NCBI GenBank assembly: GCA_029531795.1
Contig: JAPEIS010000004.1
Coordinates: forward strand, 1,488,001 to 1,552,000
Source: Sclerotinia nivalis
Lineage: Eukaryota; Ascomycota; Leotiomycetes; Helotiales; Sclerotiniaceae
Length of the DNA stretch: 64,000 nt
Direction of reading: 5' to 3'
The stretch's first letter is position 1; each line of letters starts with the position of its first letter. The notes under the pieces are model-generated. The model made no database searches. It was not told the DNA's origin and saw only the letters and a program-made list of their open reading frames with translations. Both the position numbers and the translations under genes were made by a program. Shown one piece after another: positions 1-12,240 of the stretch.

Positions 1-105
1 ATATAGTTCGACGTTTCCATAGTTCTAGTTCTTTAGGCAAATCAATACAAGTAATACAAGACTGATATTGAAGCTTCACTTTCCCTATGCGTGTGCTTAT
101 CGATA
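1..105 (+). repeat. Partial 5' LTR of the copia element
   Basis: The window opens inside this LTR. Bases 1-105 align without gaps to 39398-39502 and end TATCGATA where the 3' copy ends TATCGACA, as a CA terminus does after a C to T change. The missing left part of this LTR can be read at 21059-21120. Confidence 0.9.
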
Positions 106-699
106 CTGATCAGTTTTTATAGTGATATCACAAATCAGAAATTTGGGTACTAATGTGAAGAGTTACAGGCTCTAGGTTATCTAACATCGTGTATTTGATT
201 CTACCCTCGTAGCTGGATAAGGGTATTGTATTATCAAACATTGTACTTTCAATGCAATATTTTTATACCAAAGGATAGCCTTTAATATTGTATATTGAGC
301 TATCCAAGGGGATCGAAGAATCAAGAAAGAATACTATCTAATATTGTATATTTGGTACTTTTTCTTGAATCGATTATTTCTGTATCAATCACGTACTTGC
401 TAAATCGTATAAGGTATACGTTTGAAGAAGATCAGAAAACGCATCAATTCCGATGCAATTTCGAGTTTTTTATTGATCCATTTTCCTACAACGAAATCAA
501 ATTTCCATACTTCACTTTACAAAAATTACTATCGAAATCATCCGAAACCCTTTACAATCCCAAAAGAGGTATACAATGCGAGTGTAGCTTCCCTAGTATA
601 CCAAATACAATACGAAACTGTATCTTAATTTTCAAGACCGTTTCAAAAACTCTCTTTCGAATAATTCAACAACCCCCAAAATATACGAAGAACGCTACC
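106..699 (+). other. Copia leader, AT-rich, no supportable gene
   Basis: This is the untranslated leader between the 5' LTR and the first gag-like frame. An open frame at 295-747 has no ATG start and no recognisable content. I could not identify a convincing primer binding site next to the LTR. Confidence 0.5.
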
Positions 700-2720
700 A
701 TGTCGATTATGGTAGGCTCCTTCGAATCAGACCCTGAAACCCCTTAATTATTCAAACCTCAATTATCCAAACCTCAATTATCCAGAGCTCAATTATTCAG
801 AATTCAATCATCCAAATCTCAAATGCAAAAGATCACTTCAGGAAAAGTTCAGATCGAACCAATAAGAATTCAATTTTCCAGTTCATCAATAATATCAAGT
901 ATCATACAATTCAACAGCGAAATCTACAACGAATAGGTAGAGAAATGGAAACAAAAGTATTTCATATTAGATCTAGAAAATCCTCAAAAAATAACCGATT
1001 TCTGTAGATACAAATGCGAATTCTATAAGAGGAACGATTATTTCGATTTCGAAGTATGGAATGATTATATCAACGACTTCGATGATTTTGAAATCGAACA
1101 TTTCAATTTTGTTAGACCAAAAGTTTTATACAGATTATGTACTGAATTAAGATTATGTAGAGTATTCGTCAAAAAGCTAATACGATATACAGAAATCTCA
1201 ATCAACGAAACGTTGAACGATATTATGAAGGCTCTATACAAGGAATAGATTAATAATCAAATTCGAGAGACCGATATAGATGAGTATTTTAGTTTCCGAT
1301 TTTATGTAATCCTCGAACGTTTAATACAAATCAAGAATATATACCTGAATATCATCCCTTAGAACTTAATATCACCAATCGACCCTTAAAGAAAAAAACA
1401 ACTTTTGTGTTTCAAAACAGTACAACCCTTTTTATCTTAACGATCTAAAGGAATATAATTATTCTTATTGAACAAAAAACCAAAAATCCAAGTATTAAAA
1501 TAAAATCAACCCCCTAAAGAACCATCTACAAAAAGAGGATCCAAATCATTACAATCCTTAAACAGTTTTTGGAACCTAGATAACGAATTGTTAGAAGATA
1601 AAGAACTATCCGAATCATTAAAAAGCGGAGGATCACCCGGCGGTGGAAGACCTCCAAGAGGACCTCCAAGAGAACCACTAAACAGCAACGGACCATCTGA
1701 CAATGATCGAAAAACCAATGATACAATCCCCAAAAACTTCTACAGAATCCTTTGAAGAAACAATAATGGAGAAGGAGGCCTATTTGATAATGAAGAAAAC
1801 AATAATCAAAAAAGCTATAAAGAAAAGTTATCCAATCTTTTACAAAACGAAAATACAGATCGCGATCTCGAAACTCTTATGAAATTTTATAATGAATCCG
1901 ATAAATACTCTAACCAAAACGACAGCTTCGATTACAAATACACTATTTTTCTCAACAATTGTGAAAAAGCTTCTATTCACCTAAGATATTACAGAAAAGC
2001 GTTTTTGATTATACTAAAAGATAATGCACTTATGTTTTATCATATAAACCTCGATTATATACCGGATACAATAAAAGGAATCTGTTATATAATGAAATCA
2101 ACCTTTGAAGGAGAAGAATACCAACGAATATTCATAAAGAAATGGGATAATACAAACCTTACATCAATTATTGCAGAGAACCTTGAGAAATCGATAATAG
2201 AATGCTTGGATATCATAATTATGAAACTTCGTCATCTTCAAAAAGGTCTATCGGAAAAGCTTCATATAAATATATACATCCAAAGGAAACTAATTAACAT
2301 ATACCAACGTATACCAACTTGCAACCAAGTATACTACCGACCTTCGAAAACTATTATCGGATTTATTGAAGATCTGTGAAGTTCTATTTCTACATACGAA
2401 AAAGTATATCCAAAGGATAATAAAACATTATACATAGATAGAATCTTCAATCAAAAGAACCTTCGATACAATCACAAAAATAGATCCAATCGATATTTCC
2501 CTATCAGAACACACCGAAACAAGAAATACTTCGTTTACAAGAAAACCAGTTGTTGATCAAATAAATATACAAAAACTGAAAAAGCTAAATCGAAATATAA
2601 ATACAACAAAATATCCAAGAATAACAACAAAAACTTCGAAATATACTTCGAACAATACTTTATCGAATACAAAGGCATCCCATTCAATGATAACAATATT
2701 AATAAAAAGATCATAATTTA
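700..2720 (+). pseudogene. Copia gag remnant
   Basis: Gag forms the particle that packages element RNA. The readable frame starts near the ATG at 700 and is interrupted by many stops. The best preserved part is 1849-2379, which has the acidic start, the aromatic helix and the LRHLQ-GL motif typical of fungal copia Gag. Near 2535-2570 a region with FVYKK and SNKYT is what remains of the CCHC zinc knuckle, with cysteine codons changed to tyrosine. At 735-830 a short CAATTATCCAAACCT-like unit is repeated in tandem, which would give a repetitive N-terminus. The strand and frame agree with the downstream protease. Confidence 0.75.
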
Positions 2721-3534
2721 CCTTCATCAATCCGATTCAAAAGACAAAACAGAAACCCCAGAATTATAATATATATAAATTATATTCTGCAATTCGATCA
2801 ATGACAAGGAAATGACTATAAACCTTTTCGATCGAGCTACAATATATGCCTTGATAGAATTCAGTAACGAACCAACTAACGAAACTGAAGGATTCAAAGT
2901 TTTCTTCTTTAGATACAACAATAGAGAATTTCAAGGTATCATCATCAATATAAAAGTATTCAAATAATCGATGGTAGAATTCAAACAATATCAAGTCTAT
3001 CAAAAGGACATCGAAAACATCAAATTGAATACAAACAAAACAAAAATCGCAAAGATCATATTCGGAATTGGAAAAGCCGAATCTGTTAGATCGATTCTAA
3101 TAAATTTACCCCCAGAAATTGTCGAATTTTATATTATAGAATCAAAGATATTATTCTTATTTTCTTTACAGGATATAAATCGATTTGGGGTATATTACAA
3201 TAATATTATTGATGTATTTATATCGCTGATTGTAAAATATCCATGTATCTGCAAATTCAATTATACAATCTTACTTTGGAAGATAAAGATCTAATAGTTT
3301 ATTCAAGTATCTATCGATATTAACGATTGTTACCTGATTGAACTGGAAATACGAAGATTGCATCGATGTTTTGATCATCCATTCGCAAGCAGATTCTATC
3401 GAGTTCTTCGATACACCGATTATACAGATATTGCCCAGAAGAACCTCGACAATCTTACAAAGTTCTACGAATATTATCAAAAATACAGAAAATCACCTAG
3501 CAGATTCAAATTCAATCTTCAAAACGATATCGAA
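2721..3534 (+). pseudogene. Copia protease and pre-integrase domain remnant
   Basis: Frames from about 2840 to 3290 match a fungal copia protease, with a FQGIIIN segment where the active-site DTGAS would be expected. From 3340 to 3500 the pre-integrase domain is visible: LHRCFDHP gives the histidines, and KFYEYYQK stands where two zinc-binding cysteines have become tyrosine. The domain normally positions the element DNA for integration. Stops at the end of several segments fit C to T decay. Confidence 0.75.
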
Positions 3535-3693
3535 TTCAATTATTCAATTATAATCGATATTATATATATCAACAACAAATCGATCCTATATATAATCGAC
3601 GAAAGAACCCGATTCCAAACAATCCAATAATTGGATAACGTTATTGTAAAGTATATATAGAACAAATTAAGATTGTACTGAATAAATACATAC
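3535..3693 (+). pseudogene. Copia integrase, left part
   Basis: This is the start of the integrase core, with the first catalytic aspartate in LYIIDE (about 3585-3602). The frame stops at 3693, where gypsy-1 was inserted. It resumes exactly at 18415 once gypsy-1 and one copy of the CATAC target duplication are removed. Confidence 0.8.
3689..3693. repeat. Target site duplication CATAC of gypsy-1, left copy
   Basis: CATAC at 3689-3693 is repeated at 18410-18414, directly outside the two 253-bp LTRs. Five bases is the normal length for a gypsy insertion. Confidence 0.95.
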
Positions 3694-3946
3694 TATGACG
3701 ATGGTCTTAATTCAAGGCATGATAGAATGAATCAATTAATCTATACTAGAGAATAACAAACTACTATATCAAATACAATAGAGTTGAGCCTTTTATAATC
3801 CCCTCGGAGGGGACTAAAGTCCTAAGCGAATATAGGGTAAAATAAATGAAATAATAACCTGAAGCATTTTGGTCTCTTCGGAAGGGACCAAAAATCGAAA
3901 GAATAATCTAAGGTATTAAAATATACAAAATAACAGGATCGTTATA
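3694..3946 (-). repeat. Gypsy-1 3' LTR
   Basis: This aligns gap-free with 18157-18409, and the differences compared are transitions. It contains the more RIP-mutated forms of the two GGTCCC hairpins described for the other LTR. Confidence 0.93.
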
Positions 3947-4049
3947 TCACCCCCTCTTAAAGAAAACAAGCTTACCTTTAAACTTTCCTTTTAATTTTTC
4001 GAATTAGTGAAATAGGTTTTTCTTTTACTATTATAGTTTTTCTTTTCTT
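3947..4049 (-). other. Gypsy-1 polypurine tract and 3' untranslated stretch
   Basis: On the minus strand AAGAGGGGGTGA (3947-3958) touches the 3' LTR. This is where plus-strand DNA synthesis of a retrotransposon is primed. Confidence 0.7.
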
Positions 4050-5051
4050 TTATAGTATATCGGGGATGGAATTATTGTTATCGTTTTCGATTTTGATAAA
4101 TTTTACAAAGGCCTTTTTTATCGGAGTTGAGAAGGTTTTCGTGGATTGTCTGATTTCATGTATATAATCTGGTATATCGAATACTATATTCAATGTAATA
4201 ATATTGTGATAACAAAAAGGTTCATTATCGAATCGATTTGATATAATACAAATTTCCTTTTTTTTATATTTTCCGAGAAGGTTATAAGATAATATAATAA
4301 GTTCTTTATTTTTCATAAAGGAAAGGGTATAAGAAAGGCGGGGGATATCATTTTTGGAATTGACAAGTGTCTGTGTATGCTTCATATCAATCATAGCAGA
4401 TTCCGGAATTCGATTTTTATTATTTCCATCTTTATGATTGTATTGTTGAAAATGTTCGATGATAGTAATATTCAGGACTCGGTATATATTAATATCGCTG
4501 ATCGTTGTGATTACGATGCAGACGAGTTTGGATGTAAGAGTAGTATTCGTTTGTTATTTTGGATGAATCTCAATAAACAGCTTTAAAGTTAATGTTCTGT
4601 TTTGAATATAAATGATTAGTTTTTTCTACAAGAATCCGATATCGAGTTTTGTGTATTTGTCTCTATTGGCTATTTCGATGAATTTCATATACTTTTCGTT
4701 TATATTCTTTTTTGTTATACCCAATTGTTTATAAAATTGTCTCGTTCTTTTGAATACATCGAGGCGATAGATAAAATCTTCGAAACCGATATCAATTTAT
4801 ACAACTTGTGTTTTGGTCATATCGACCATTTGTGCTGCATCGGTGATAGGTATATCTGGGTGATTTTCGATAAAGTCGATGATATTGGAGAAATGTGTTT
4901 CTTTGCTGTTTGGAGATGCAATTATTTGGAAGTTCTTTTCTTGCTCAAAAGAACAATGGACGGGATTGTTTGAGAATGAAATCGCAATAGCTTTTCGAAA
5001 CGAACTAAATAGACTTTCTAGAAAATTTATAATAAAAAAGATATTTTTCAA
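4050..5051 (-). pseudogene. Extra ORF downstream of gypsy-1 integrase, helix-turn-helix-like
   Basis: One minus-strand frame runs from 5051 to 4050, about 334 codons, with only three internal stops (TAA after TQVV, TAG near 4628, TAA near 4556). The pol frames nearby are broken far more often. Residues near the N-terminal third read FIENHPDIPITDAAQMVDM, which has the spacing of a pipsqueak/pogo-type helix-turn-helix, followed by a basic helical stretch. I do not recognise the rest. It lies between integrase and the 3' LTR, on the same strand as pol. It could be a captured DNA-binding domain, a remodelled integrase C-terminus, or a fragment of a DNA transposon that inserted there. The true start is unknown. 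Confidence 0.5.
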
Positions 5052-5949
5052 TAAATTGAATTGGTTTTATAGAAATATAGTTATTGTATATTGAATAGAA
5101 TAATAGTAAGGAAAGAGAAGAAACGGGGTAAAAATCAAAGTAAGTAAATAAACAATAGAAAAAGCAAAAATAACAATAGATGATTTTTTGAAATGAATTA
5201 TAATTTAGGTGTAACCTTCTTTTCGAAAAAAGAAAAAGCAAACAAATAATTCTGTTTTGTAATTCTATTTATAGGTTTACTATCTGCGAATTCGTTGTAA
5301 TTGTTGTTATTATTCTTCTAGGTTTTTATCTATTCAAGAAAATGATTAGGAAGTCTTATAGCTTCAGGATATTGAGTATAGAACTCCTATATCTTATACA
5401 AAATATATATAACATCGAAATAGTAATACTATATAGGGTTGTTATTGTATTTTATTCATTTTACTTTATATCGGATTTGTCCGCGAAAGAATTTCGATGC
5501 TAAGATCTATTACATTTCGAATTCCATATCTGCTACTACTATAATAAATAGAGAAAATTCGATACATTATTCAGGAATTGGATTTCTTATAGCTTTTCGT
5601 AATTTATCAAAGGAAAAGATTTTATAGATTTGTATACTTTCAGGAAAATCTAATCGATACAAATAGCCGACTTTTTCGAATATACAGTATAATCCGGCTA
5701 TCTGTAGATCGAATTTGCAATTAGATCTTTCTATAGTGAAGTTTCTAGTAATTATATATATTTCATTTTCTATTTGGAAATCGATAGATTATCGATAGCA
5801 ATCGATATCCTTTACCTTCTTTTGTTAAACTTTAGAAAGGATATCCTTAGTTATCTTTCAAATCTTATATATACATTTGAAGAAAATCTATATATCAGCA
5901 TAGTTCAACTTTTCTATAACTATATAAAAGATATTGAAAAAGAGTCTAT
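5052..5949 (-). pseudogene. Gypsy-1 region after integrase, heavily degraded
   Basis: The minus-strand frames continue from the integrase but are cut by frequent stops. No chromodomain can be recognised here. Open frames on the plus strand (5439-5627, 5774-5971) show no family features and look like chance. Confidence 0.45.
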
Positions 5950-6742
5950 CCTAATCGAAGGAAATAGTTAAAGAATATCCGTTTTGAAATTCGAAAAGGG
6001 ATATTCCTAAGTTTTCATAAAGCATAATGAATTGTATATAATCCATTATATATAAGAGTTTCGATCAATTGTCTTAATAATAATTGATATAGAATTGGAG
6101 TTGTTAATCTAGATACTGATTCATGATTTCGGTTTGTCCATCTATTTGAGAATGATAAACTATAAATAGTTTTAATTTGACGTTTAGGATTTGTATAAAT
6201 TCATTTCAAAAGCTGGAAATGAATTACGGATCTCTATCAGATATAATAATAATTGGGATGTTTTTTCAACAATAGATATAGTTCAGGTATAATAAAGCCA
6301 TTTCCCGGGCGATTATAGTGTAATAATAAAGGATATATATTGATTACTTCGATAACCTATCGACAATTATAAAAACGTTATTGTATTTATATTTATCCTT
6401 CGGAAATGATTTGAAGTTTATTGATACATCTATTTATAATCGGACAGGAATAAATAAAGAATACAAAAAACCAGGTATTCGATTTCTCGGGATATGATAA
6501 TTGTAGCAAATGGTACAATTATCGATGTATTGATCGATATAATTGATCATTCCTTTCCAAAAATACTGTTTTTTTACGATCAGTTTCGTCTTGGTTTTAC
6601 TAGAATGAATTGAAGAGATTTGGATATGGGTTTCCTTTATAAGATTAATACAAAGGCCATCTATATCGAATACAATTAATTGATTTTTGTGGAATAATAA
6701 GTTATTACATATAGAATATCCTTTTTTCAGTTTAACAATCAA
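5950..6742 (-). pseudogene. Gypsy-1 integrase remnant
   Basis: The minus-strand frame has the zinc-binding module ending CTICYNY near 6510. The core follows, with VFIIVDRLSK around the first aspartate region, ISDRDP for the second aspartate (about 6220), and HSQIDGQTE near 6150, upstream of the catalytic glutamate. Several TGG/CAG codons have become stops. Integrase would insert the element cDNA into the genome. Confidence 0.85.
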
Positions 6743-8240
6743 ATCATATTCTAATTATATAGAAGGATATATATAATTGGTTTATAGAATATAATCTACA
6801 AGATCAAGTTCTTTTGTTTCAATAACTAAAATCACAATTATCTTCCTTCCCTTCATATTGAATTCGTTCAATATCCTTTTGTCAAGAACTTCTGATGGAA
6901 GTAGGATTTGAGTATGATATTCAAAATATACTGTTTCCTGTACTTCCATTTCTTGATCACAATGGCTAAGAATATCTGTTGCAGTATTATTGATTCCCAA
7001 TCGATATAATATTTCGAATTAAAAGTTTGCCAAGATTTCCGACCATTCTGTTTATCATTGATTCAAGGTTTTCTTGATTATGAAATATTCCAAAGCTTTA
7101 TAATTGATAACGACTTTAATACAATAAAAGGAACTTGTAAGTTTTGCTCTCTAGATTTTGAAAGTCTTGATAATAGTAAACATTTCCTTATCGAATATAG
7201 TATAGTTCATTTCGGCCGGAAATATGGTTTTGATAAAGAAAACAACAGGATGTTATTGATTATTATTGTATAATTGAGAAAGCATTTTTCTGATAATATT
7301 GTTTGAAGTATTTGTTTTAATTATGATTTGAAGATATGATTGGTAATACTTCAATATAGGGGTTTGGAGTATAATCTGTTTAAAGCAATCGAAAACAGCA
7401 ATACAAATGTTGTCCTATATAAAAAGAGTTTCCTTTTTGATTAGATTAGTTAAAGAGCGAACGATTCGTTCGAAGTCTTGTATAAAACATTGGTAAAAGT
7501 TGCAAAACCCTAGAAAGGATTATACTTTTTTAACGTTTGTAAAGGCTTTCCATTCTTTTATAATTTTGATTTTCTGTAGATCGATCTTTACTCCTTCTAT
7601 GGAGATAATAAAATCAAGGTATTTAATCCTTTTAATACTGAATTCACACTTGTTGATATCGGTCTGTAGACCAGCTTTTCGGAGGCAATCAAGGACCTGT
7701 AATATATGCAATTCGTGTTCTGATTCGTTTTCAGAGTAAATCAGAATATCATCTAGATAAATTGTATATGTTATGTTTAAAAGATCGAAAAGAATATCGT
7801 TTATATAATGCTGATAAATAGCAGGATCATTGATTAATCTGAAGGGTAAGATTTTATATTTATAAATTCTATATCGGGTTCGGAATGTAATTAAATCTTC
7901 GGAATCAAAATGTATATGAATTCGATGGAATGTTTATTAGATATTCAGCTTTGTAAAGATTTTCGATTTCGATATGTATATTAGCGTTTCGTCGATTAAG
8001 GGTAGAGAGTATTTATCTCTTTTGATAAGCATGTTAAGGCGTCGGAAATTGATACAGAAATGTAAACCATTATTTGACTTGAAAACGAAGAGTATAGATA
8101 CAACGAAGGAAAAGAAGCTAATTTCGATAAAACTCATTTTCAGATTGTCTACCAGATATTCTTTTACAATTAGTAATTCCTTCGAAGATATATTATATAT
8201 CAGATTAATCCTGAGTTATGTGTTGAATGGAATTTCGATT
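6743..8240 (-). pseudogene. Gypsy-1 reverse transcriptase and RNase H remnant
   Basis: Reading down from 8240, the minus strand shows the RT palm start (INFRRLN, KRDKYSLPLIDE, FTKLNI at 7940-8080). A stretch equivalent to the fingers/palm follows at 7780-7930. The catalytic box YLDDILIYSENE is at about 7725-7760, then KCEFSIKRIKYL at 7600-7650. A tether/RNase H region follows at 7050-7500 with VFDCFKQ and an AEMNY-like segment. Frames switch and stops are frequent, so it is inactive. Confidence 0.87.
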
Positions 8241-10246
8241 TTATAATTGTATATAATGTATTGTAATAATTTATCTAATTCCTTTTTGAAGAAAACTTCA
8301 AGGTACTTGTAATAAATCTAAGGGACTTTTTGGATCAATTCCTGAAACTTTTTGTTGTTCGAATTCTGCATTCGATCTTCTAATATTGTATTGATTTTAT
8401 AAATGCTAATGAAAAGATAGTGTTATCGTAACGACGATTATACATTTTGAAAGTTTCAATAAAGATTATAATGATATCGATAGTAATCTATAAAAGATAG
8501 ATTGATTGATAATATTCGAAAAATAATTCATTTAAAAATACAAAGCGATTAATTAGTTTGGTTTTCGCGGAGGGAAACAAATTCTCGGTTTTGGTCCCTA
8601 CAAAGAGAAGCAAATTTTGTTCGATAGATGAGCTTTCCTGGAATTCCTTTTCCATTTATCGAAAGCTAGTATATAAATCCCATTCATACTTAATAATAAA
8701 TCTAGCTAAAAAAAAAAGGATTCTAAATAATCGACTTCGAAAAAGGCATCACATCATTATATATCTTCTTTAAATTCGGAATTGAATAATAGTTTGAAAA
8801 TTGAAAAAGATTTTCTGAAGATGATTATATCCCTTGAAAAGTATAGAACTGATGATAAATCCTTTAGTTATACTAATTGATGATTAAAGGATTTAGATAT
8901 TACATTATAAACTTTGAACTATAGGTCTTCAATAATAATATCTCTTTTCATATCAATTAATAAAAAAAAGGCTTAAAAGAAGATTCTATTATCCAATTGG
9001 AACATCAAATGGATAGAATGAGTGATAGTGGTATTTTACCGGCTATCGTATCCTTGAACAAGGATAGAATTGTTCAAAAAAGTAATAAAGACACTAATAC
9101 ATCGAAAAAATTAATATACAAAACGAATATTAATAAACAAATAAACAAATATATTGATATCCACCAATATAGAAAACCAGACTTGGAAACTATAAGCTAA
9201 AAAATAACAAAAAAGTAGAAAACTATTACCACCCATAAAACTCCAAAGATCAATATATTTGAAATTATATTGATAACCTTGAAAAGAAACTTTCCTAAGA
9301 ACTAATCCTTTCCCAACTTACATAAATCGGAATCAGAAAATTCTGAAAAGGTTTTTTTGTTTTCGGAGACTATATCAATCTTATGGATATTAAAGGGACA
9401 AATATAGTCTTTGATCTAATTAGGGGTTTTACATTTGAAGTAAGCGAAAAATAAAATAGAAGGGTGAAATTTGAAATTCGGTATAAAACTAGAAACAACC
9501 GATTTTTCCCTTTCCATATATTCTGGTTTAGCATTGTTATATAAAAGAATAGAACTTCTAATACGATTATCAAACAAAAAAGCTTTTCGATTAAGATTCC
9601 TGATTATTGTGATATATTTTTGATTCACAATATACATTCTTGTATTTACATTCGTTAGATGATTTATATAATCCTGGAAATCAAGATAAAGGTCTATAAT
9701 GATTACTATTGTAATTTTCAACGAAAAGAAAAACTTCGAAATGAATTCTTTTGGTTAATCGACTTCTACTACGAATTCTAAGAATTGTATATAAAATTGA
9801 TAGAAAGTTATAATTCTTATTTGTAAAAATCGGAATTTGTTTATAGCCAGTTTCTATCGATTAAATACAAAATAAATAGAGCCAAGATAATCCAAAACGC
9901 TTTAATATATAGCAAACTCCTTTCGGATTATTTTCGACTTCAGATACTATTATATATCACCAATAATCCATCGGAAGATAATACGAACTTTCGCATCCTC
10001 GTCCAGATAATGATCTATGTTATTTAAGAGTTTTCCTTTTGCAAGGAATTTCCATAATTCGAAAAAAAGGTTGATTTTATCGCTGAAGGGTTCAAGATCT
10101 TTCACTCTCATATTAAATCTTCCATAAAAAGATACCATAGATATTAATCTTCTTTCTATTATAGGATCTTCTTTGCTAGATATAACAATATCGAGATTTT
10201 CAGTTTGTCGAGAATACCGTTATCGTATTCGAAAACGAAAAGGAAA
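8241..10246 (-). pseudogene. Gypsy-1 gag and protease region, degraded
   Basis: This lies upstream of RT on the minus strand and continues at 17643-17948 beyond gypsy-3. The frame at 9950-10138 has the helical pattern of a Gag core (LEPFSDKINLFFELWKF, then DEDAKVRIIFRW). The frame at 9416-9721 continues it. I could not find an intact zinc knuckle or protease motif; both may have been lost to cysteine and aspartate codon changes. Confidence 0.6.
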
Positions 10247-10251
10247 TCTGT
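10247..10251. repeat. Target site duplication TCTGT of gypsy-3, left copy
   Basis: TCTGT at 10247-10251 is repeated at 17643-17647, immediately outside the gypsy-3 LTRs. Confidence 0.95.
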
Positions 10252-10536
10252 TGTTACGATCACGCAATAGTTTCGTCAAAACAAGAAACCTAAACGGAGG
10301 CGTTCTCATTTCGAATCATTAGCGTAGGAATGTCATCGATCAGTTTGGAATGTTTAGTAAACAAGCTTCTTTGTATTGCTTATGAAAGGACAGGAATGGT
10401 GGTGAACTATAGGCGTTCTGATATCTTTTTATTGATTGAACTTAAAAGTAATAGTTTATTCATGATTAGAAGGGGTAATGAAAAGTTTGGTTATGGTTTT
10501 ACGACTAATTGATTCTTTGCTTATGTGATCTTAACA
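10252..10536 (+). repeat. Gypsy-3 5' LTR
   Basis: This aligns gap-free with 17358-17642. Differences in the first 50 bases are all C/T or G/A. The ends TGTTA-GATC and GATC-TAACA form the terminal inverted repeat. A short open frame at 10330-10512 lies wholly inside the LTR and is not a gene. Confidence 0.95.
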
Positions 10537-10609
10537 ATTCTTTTCATTCATCTGAAGAGCAATTTGTTAATTAGTTATCGGTATCTTAACGGAACTCCAT
10601 TGGATAGCA

Positions 10610-11760
10610 ATGGTTGGAACAAGAAATACTCTAGGTCGTCCGACTAATTCAAATACTTCTCAAAGTCGAAATAATGCTTTCAGGACCCTTAGTGGGATCG
10701 AAGGCGAGATGTTTATACCTAGTCGTCAACCCATTATACAATTGGAATTAGATCTGATGCAAAGATTTGAAAACATACAAAAAGAGTTCGATATTTTCAA
10801 GCAAACAAATCAACAAAAAATTGAAAAGACTTTTGTTTGTTTTATACAGGAAAGGGTATCTAATTTACTATCAACGATCGCCAAAGGAACAGGGGTGACG
10901 TCTAATCCCATTTATGCTTCTCCAGGGAAACCTCTAAAACTTCAAAAGCTGTTATCTTATAAAGATCTTAATATTGGAGAAGCAAAGGATTTCTTTTTCC
11001 AGACTGAACTTATATTTCGAAATGATAATGGGTATTATTTCCCAACTGATCAAAAGAAGATAGATCATGTTATTCAATACTTTCAACAACAATTATTTGC
11101 GGTTTGGTGTCGATACGAAGTTTCTACAACGAATTCTAATATGTCTTGGGAAGAATTCAAAGAATATATGTGCGATGCGATATTAGATAAAGGCAATCGA
11201 TAACGATATATTATACAATAAATCATCAATACTAAACAACAATCTAATCAAAGTGTGAACAGTTTTGTAGCACACCTTGATAGTCTGGAGGAGGAAATCG
11301 AATCTGAAGCGGACAGTATCCGTAAAGAACGACTTTTATCAGGCTTACTTCTTTATATTGCTAAACGAATTTCAGAATCCATTCAACAGTTTGAAAGTCG
11401 AAACGATTTAATCAAGCAAGTATGTCGTCTCGAGAATGTGGATAAAATGTACCGCTCACAAGACGTAAACGATCCGCCTCCCGCCTCGTGGTCGAAGACA
11501 AGGCAATACAGCTATATCATCAAATTCATCCTTTAATCGTTCTCAAAATGAATCATTTAAACAGCAAAATAATACATTATTAGCGACCGATACACAATCG
11601 CAGCAGTATTCTAAATCTCCTTCAAAGGAAAAACCCAACAAAGAAAACCAGAAAAACGATTATAGACAAAAGAACCTGATTTGTTTCCGTTGTCAACAAA
11701 AGGGTCATTATGCAAATGGATACACTAATCCGCCTATATACCGATAATGTAAAGGAGATC
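10610..11760 (+). pseudogene. Gypsy-3 gag remnant with zinc knuckle
   Basis: The frame opens at the ATG at 10610 ([11 protein letters not shown]), 73 bases after the LTR. It runs 197 codons to a stop at 11201, then continues at 11255-11536 and beyond. The first part has an acidic coiled region and the Gag fold segment [17 protein letters not shown]. Near 11681-11725 the nucleic-acid-binding knuckle reads [14 protein letters not shown], a CX2CX4HX4C motif whose last cysteine is now tyrosine. Gag packages the RNA. It is broken by at least two stops and a frame change. Confidence 0.87.
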
Positions 11761-12240
11761 AGCAATCTCGCGTTTGTCCTACACATTTCCAAGAGGAAAA
11801 GAATCAGGGAAACGATCAAACCCAGCAGTAATTTTAACTATTCCGATAACTCTGGGTCCTCAACAAAAGGGACGTACTATTTTAGTTATTGAAGCAACTT
11901 TTCAAGTTAATAATATTCCGACAAAACTCCGCTGTCTTATCGATTCTGATGCACAAGCTAATATTATTCAACAAAGCAAATGTATTGAATAGAACTGGAT
12001 TCCTAATCCTGGAAAAGGCACTCTATTAGTATCTATTAATGGAATAAGTATACCCTTATATAATGATCATCAATTTACTATCGAAGTATTAGACGATTCC
12101 AAAGAAAAAAGAACTCACATTCATCGATTTACTGCCACTACTTTGGATCTATCCGAAATCGACACTATTTTAGGGCTACCATAGCTTCAAACTATAAATC
12201 CAGATATTAATTAAAGGTCAACTACTCTCCGCTTTCGTCC
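11761..12240 (+). pseudogene. Gypsy-3 aspartic protease remnant
   Basis: The frame from about 11870 holds the retropepsin fold: LIDSDAQANII near 11937-11970 stands where the active site D-S/T-G-A is expected, with the glycine replaced by aspartate (a G to A change). TLDLSEIDTILGLP near 12142 is the usual closing segment before RT. The enzyme would cut the polyprotein; the changed active site predicts that it is inactive. Confidence 0.82.

Noticed and set aside
4377..5094. Plus-strand open frames in gypsy-1 (69-82 codons)
   Set aside because: They overlap the longer minus-strand frame, lack family features and do not join to each other.
10330..10512. 60-codon ORF
   Set aside because: Lies entirely inside the gypsy-3 LTR and is broken in the other LTR copy.
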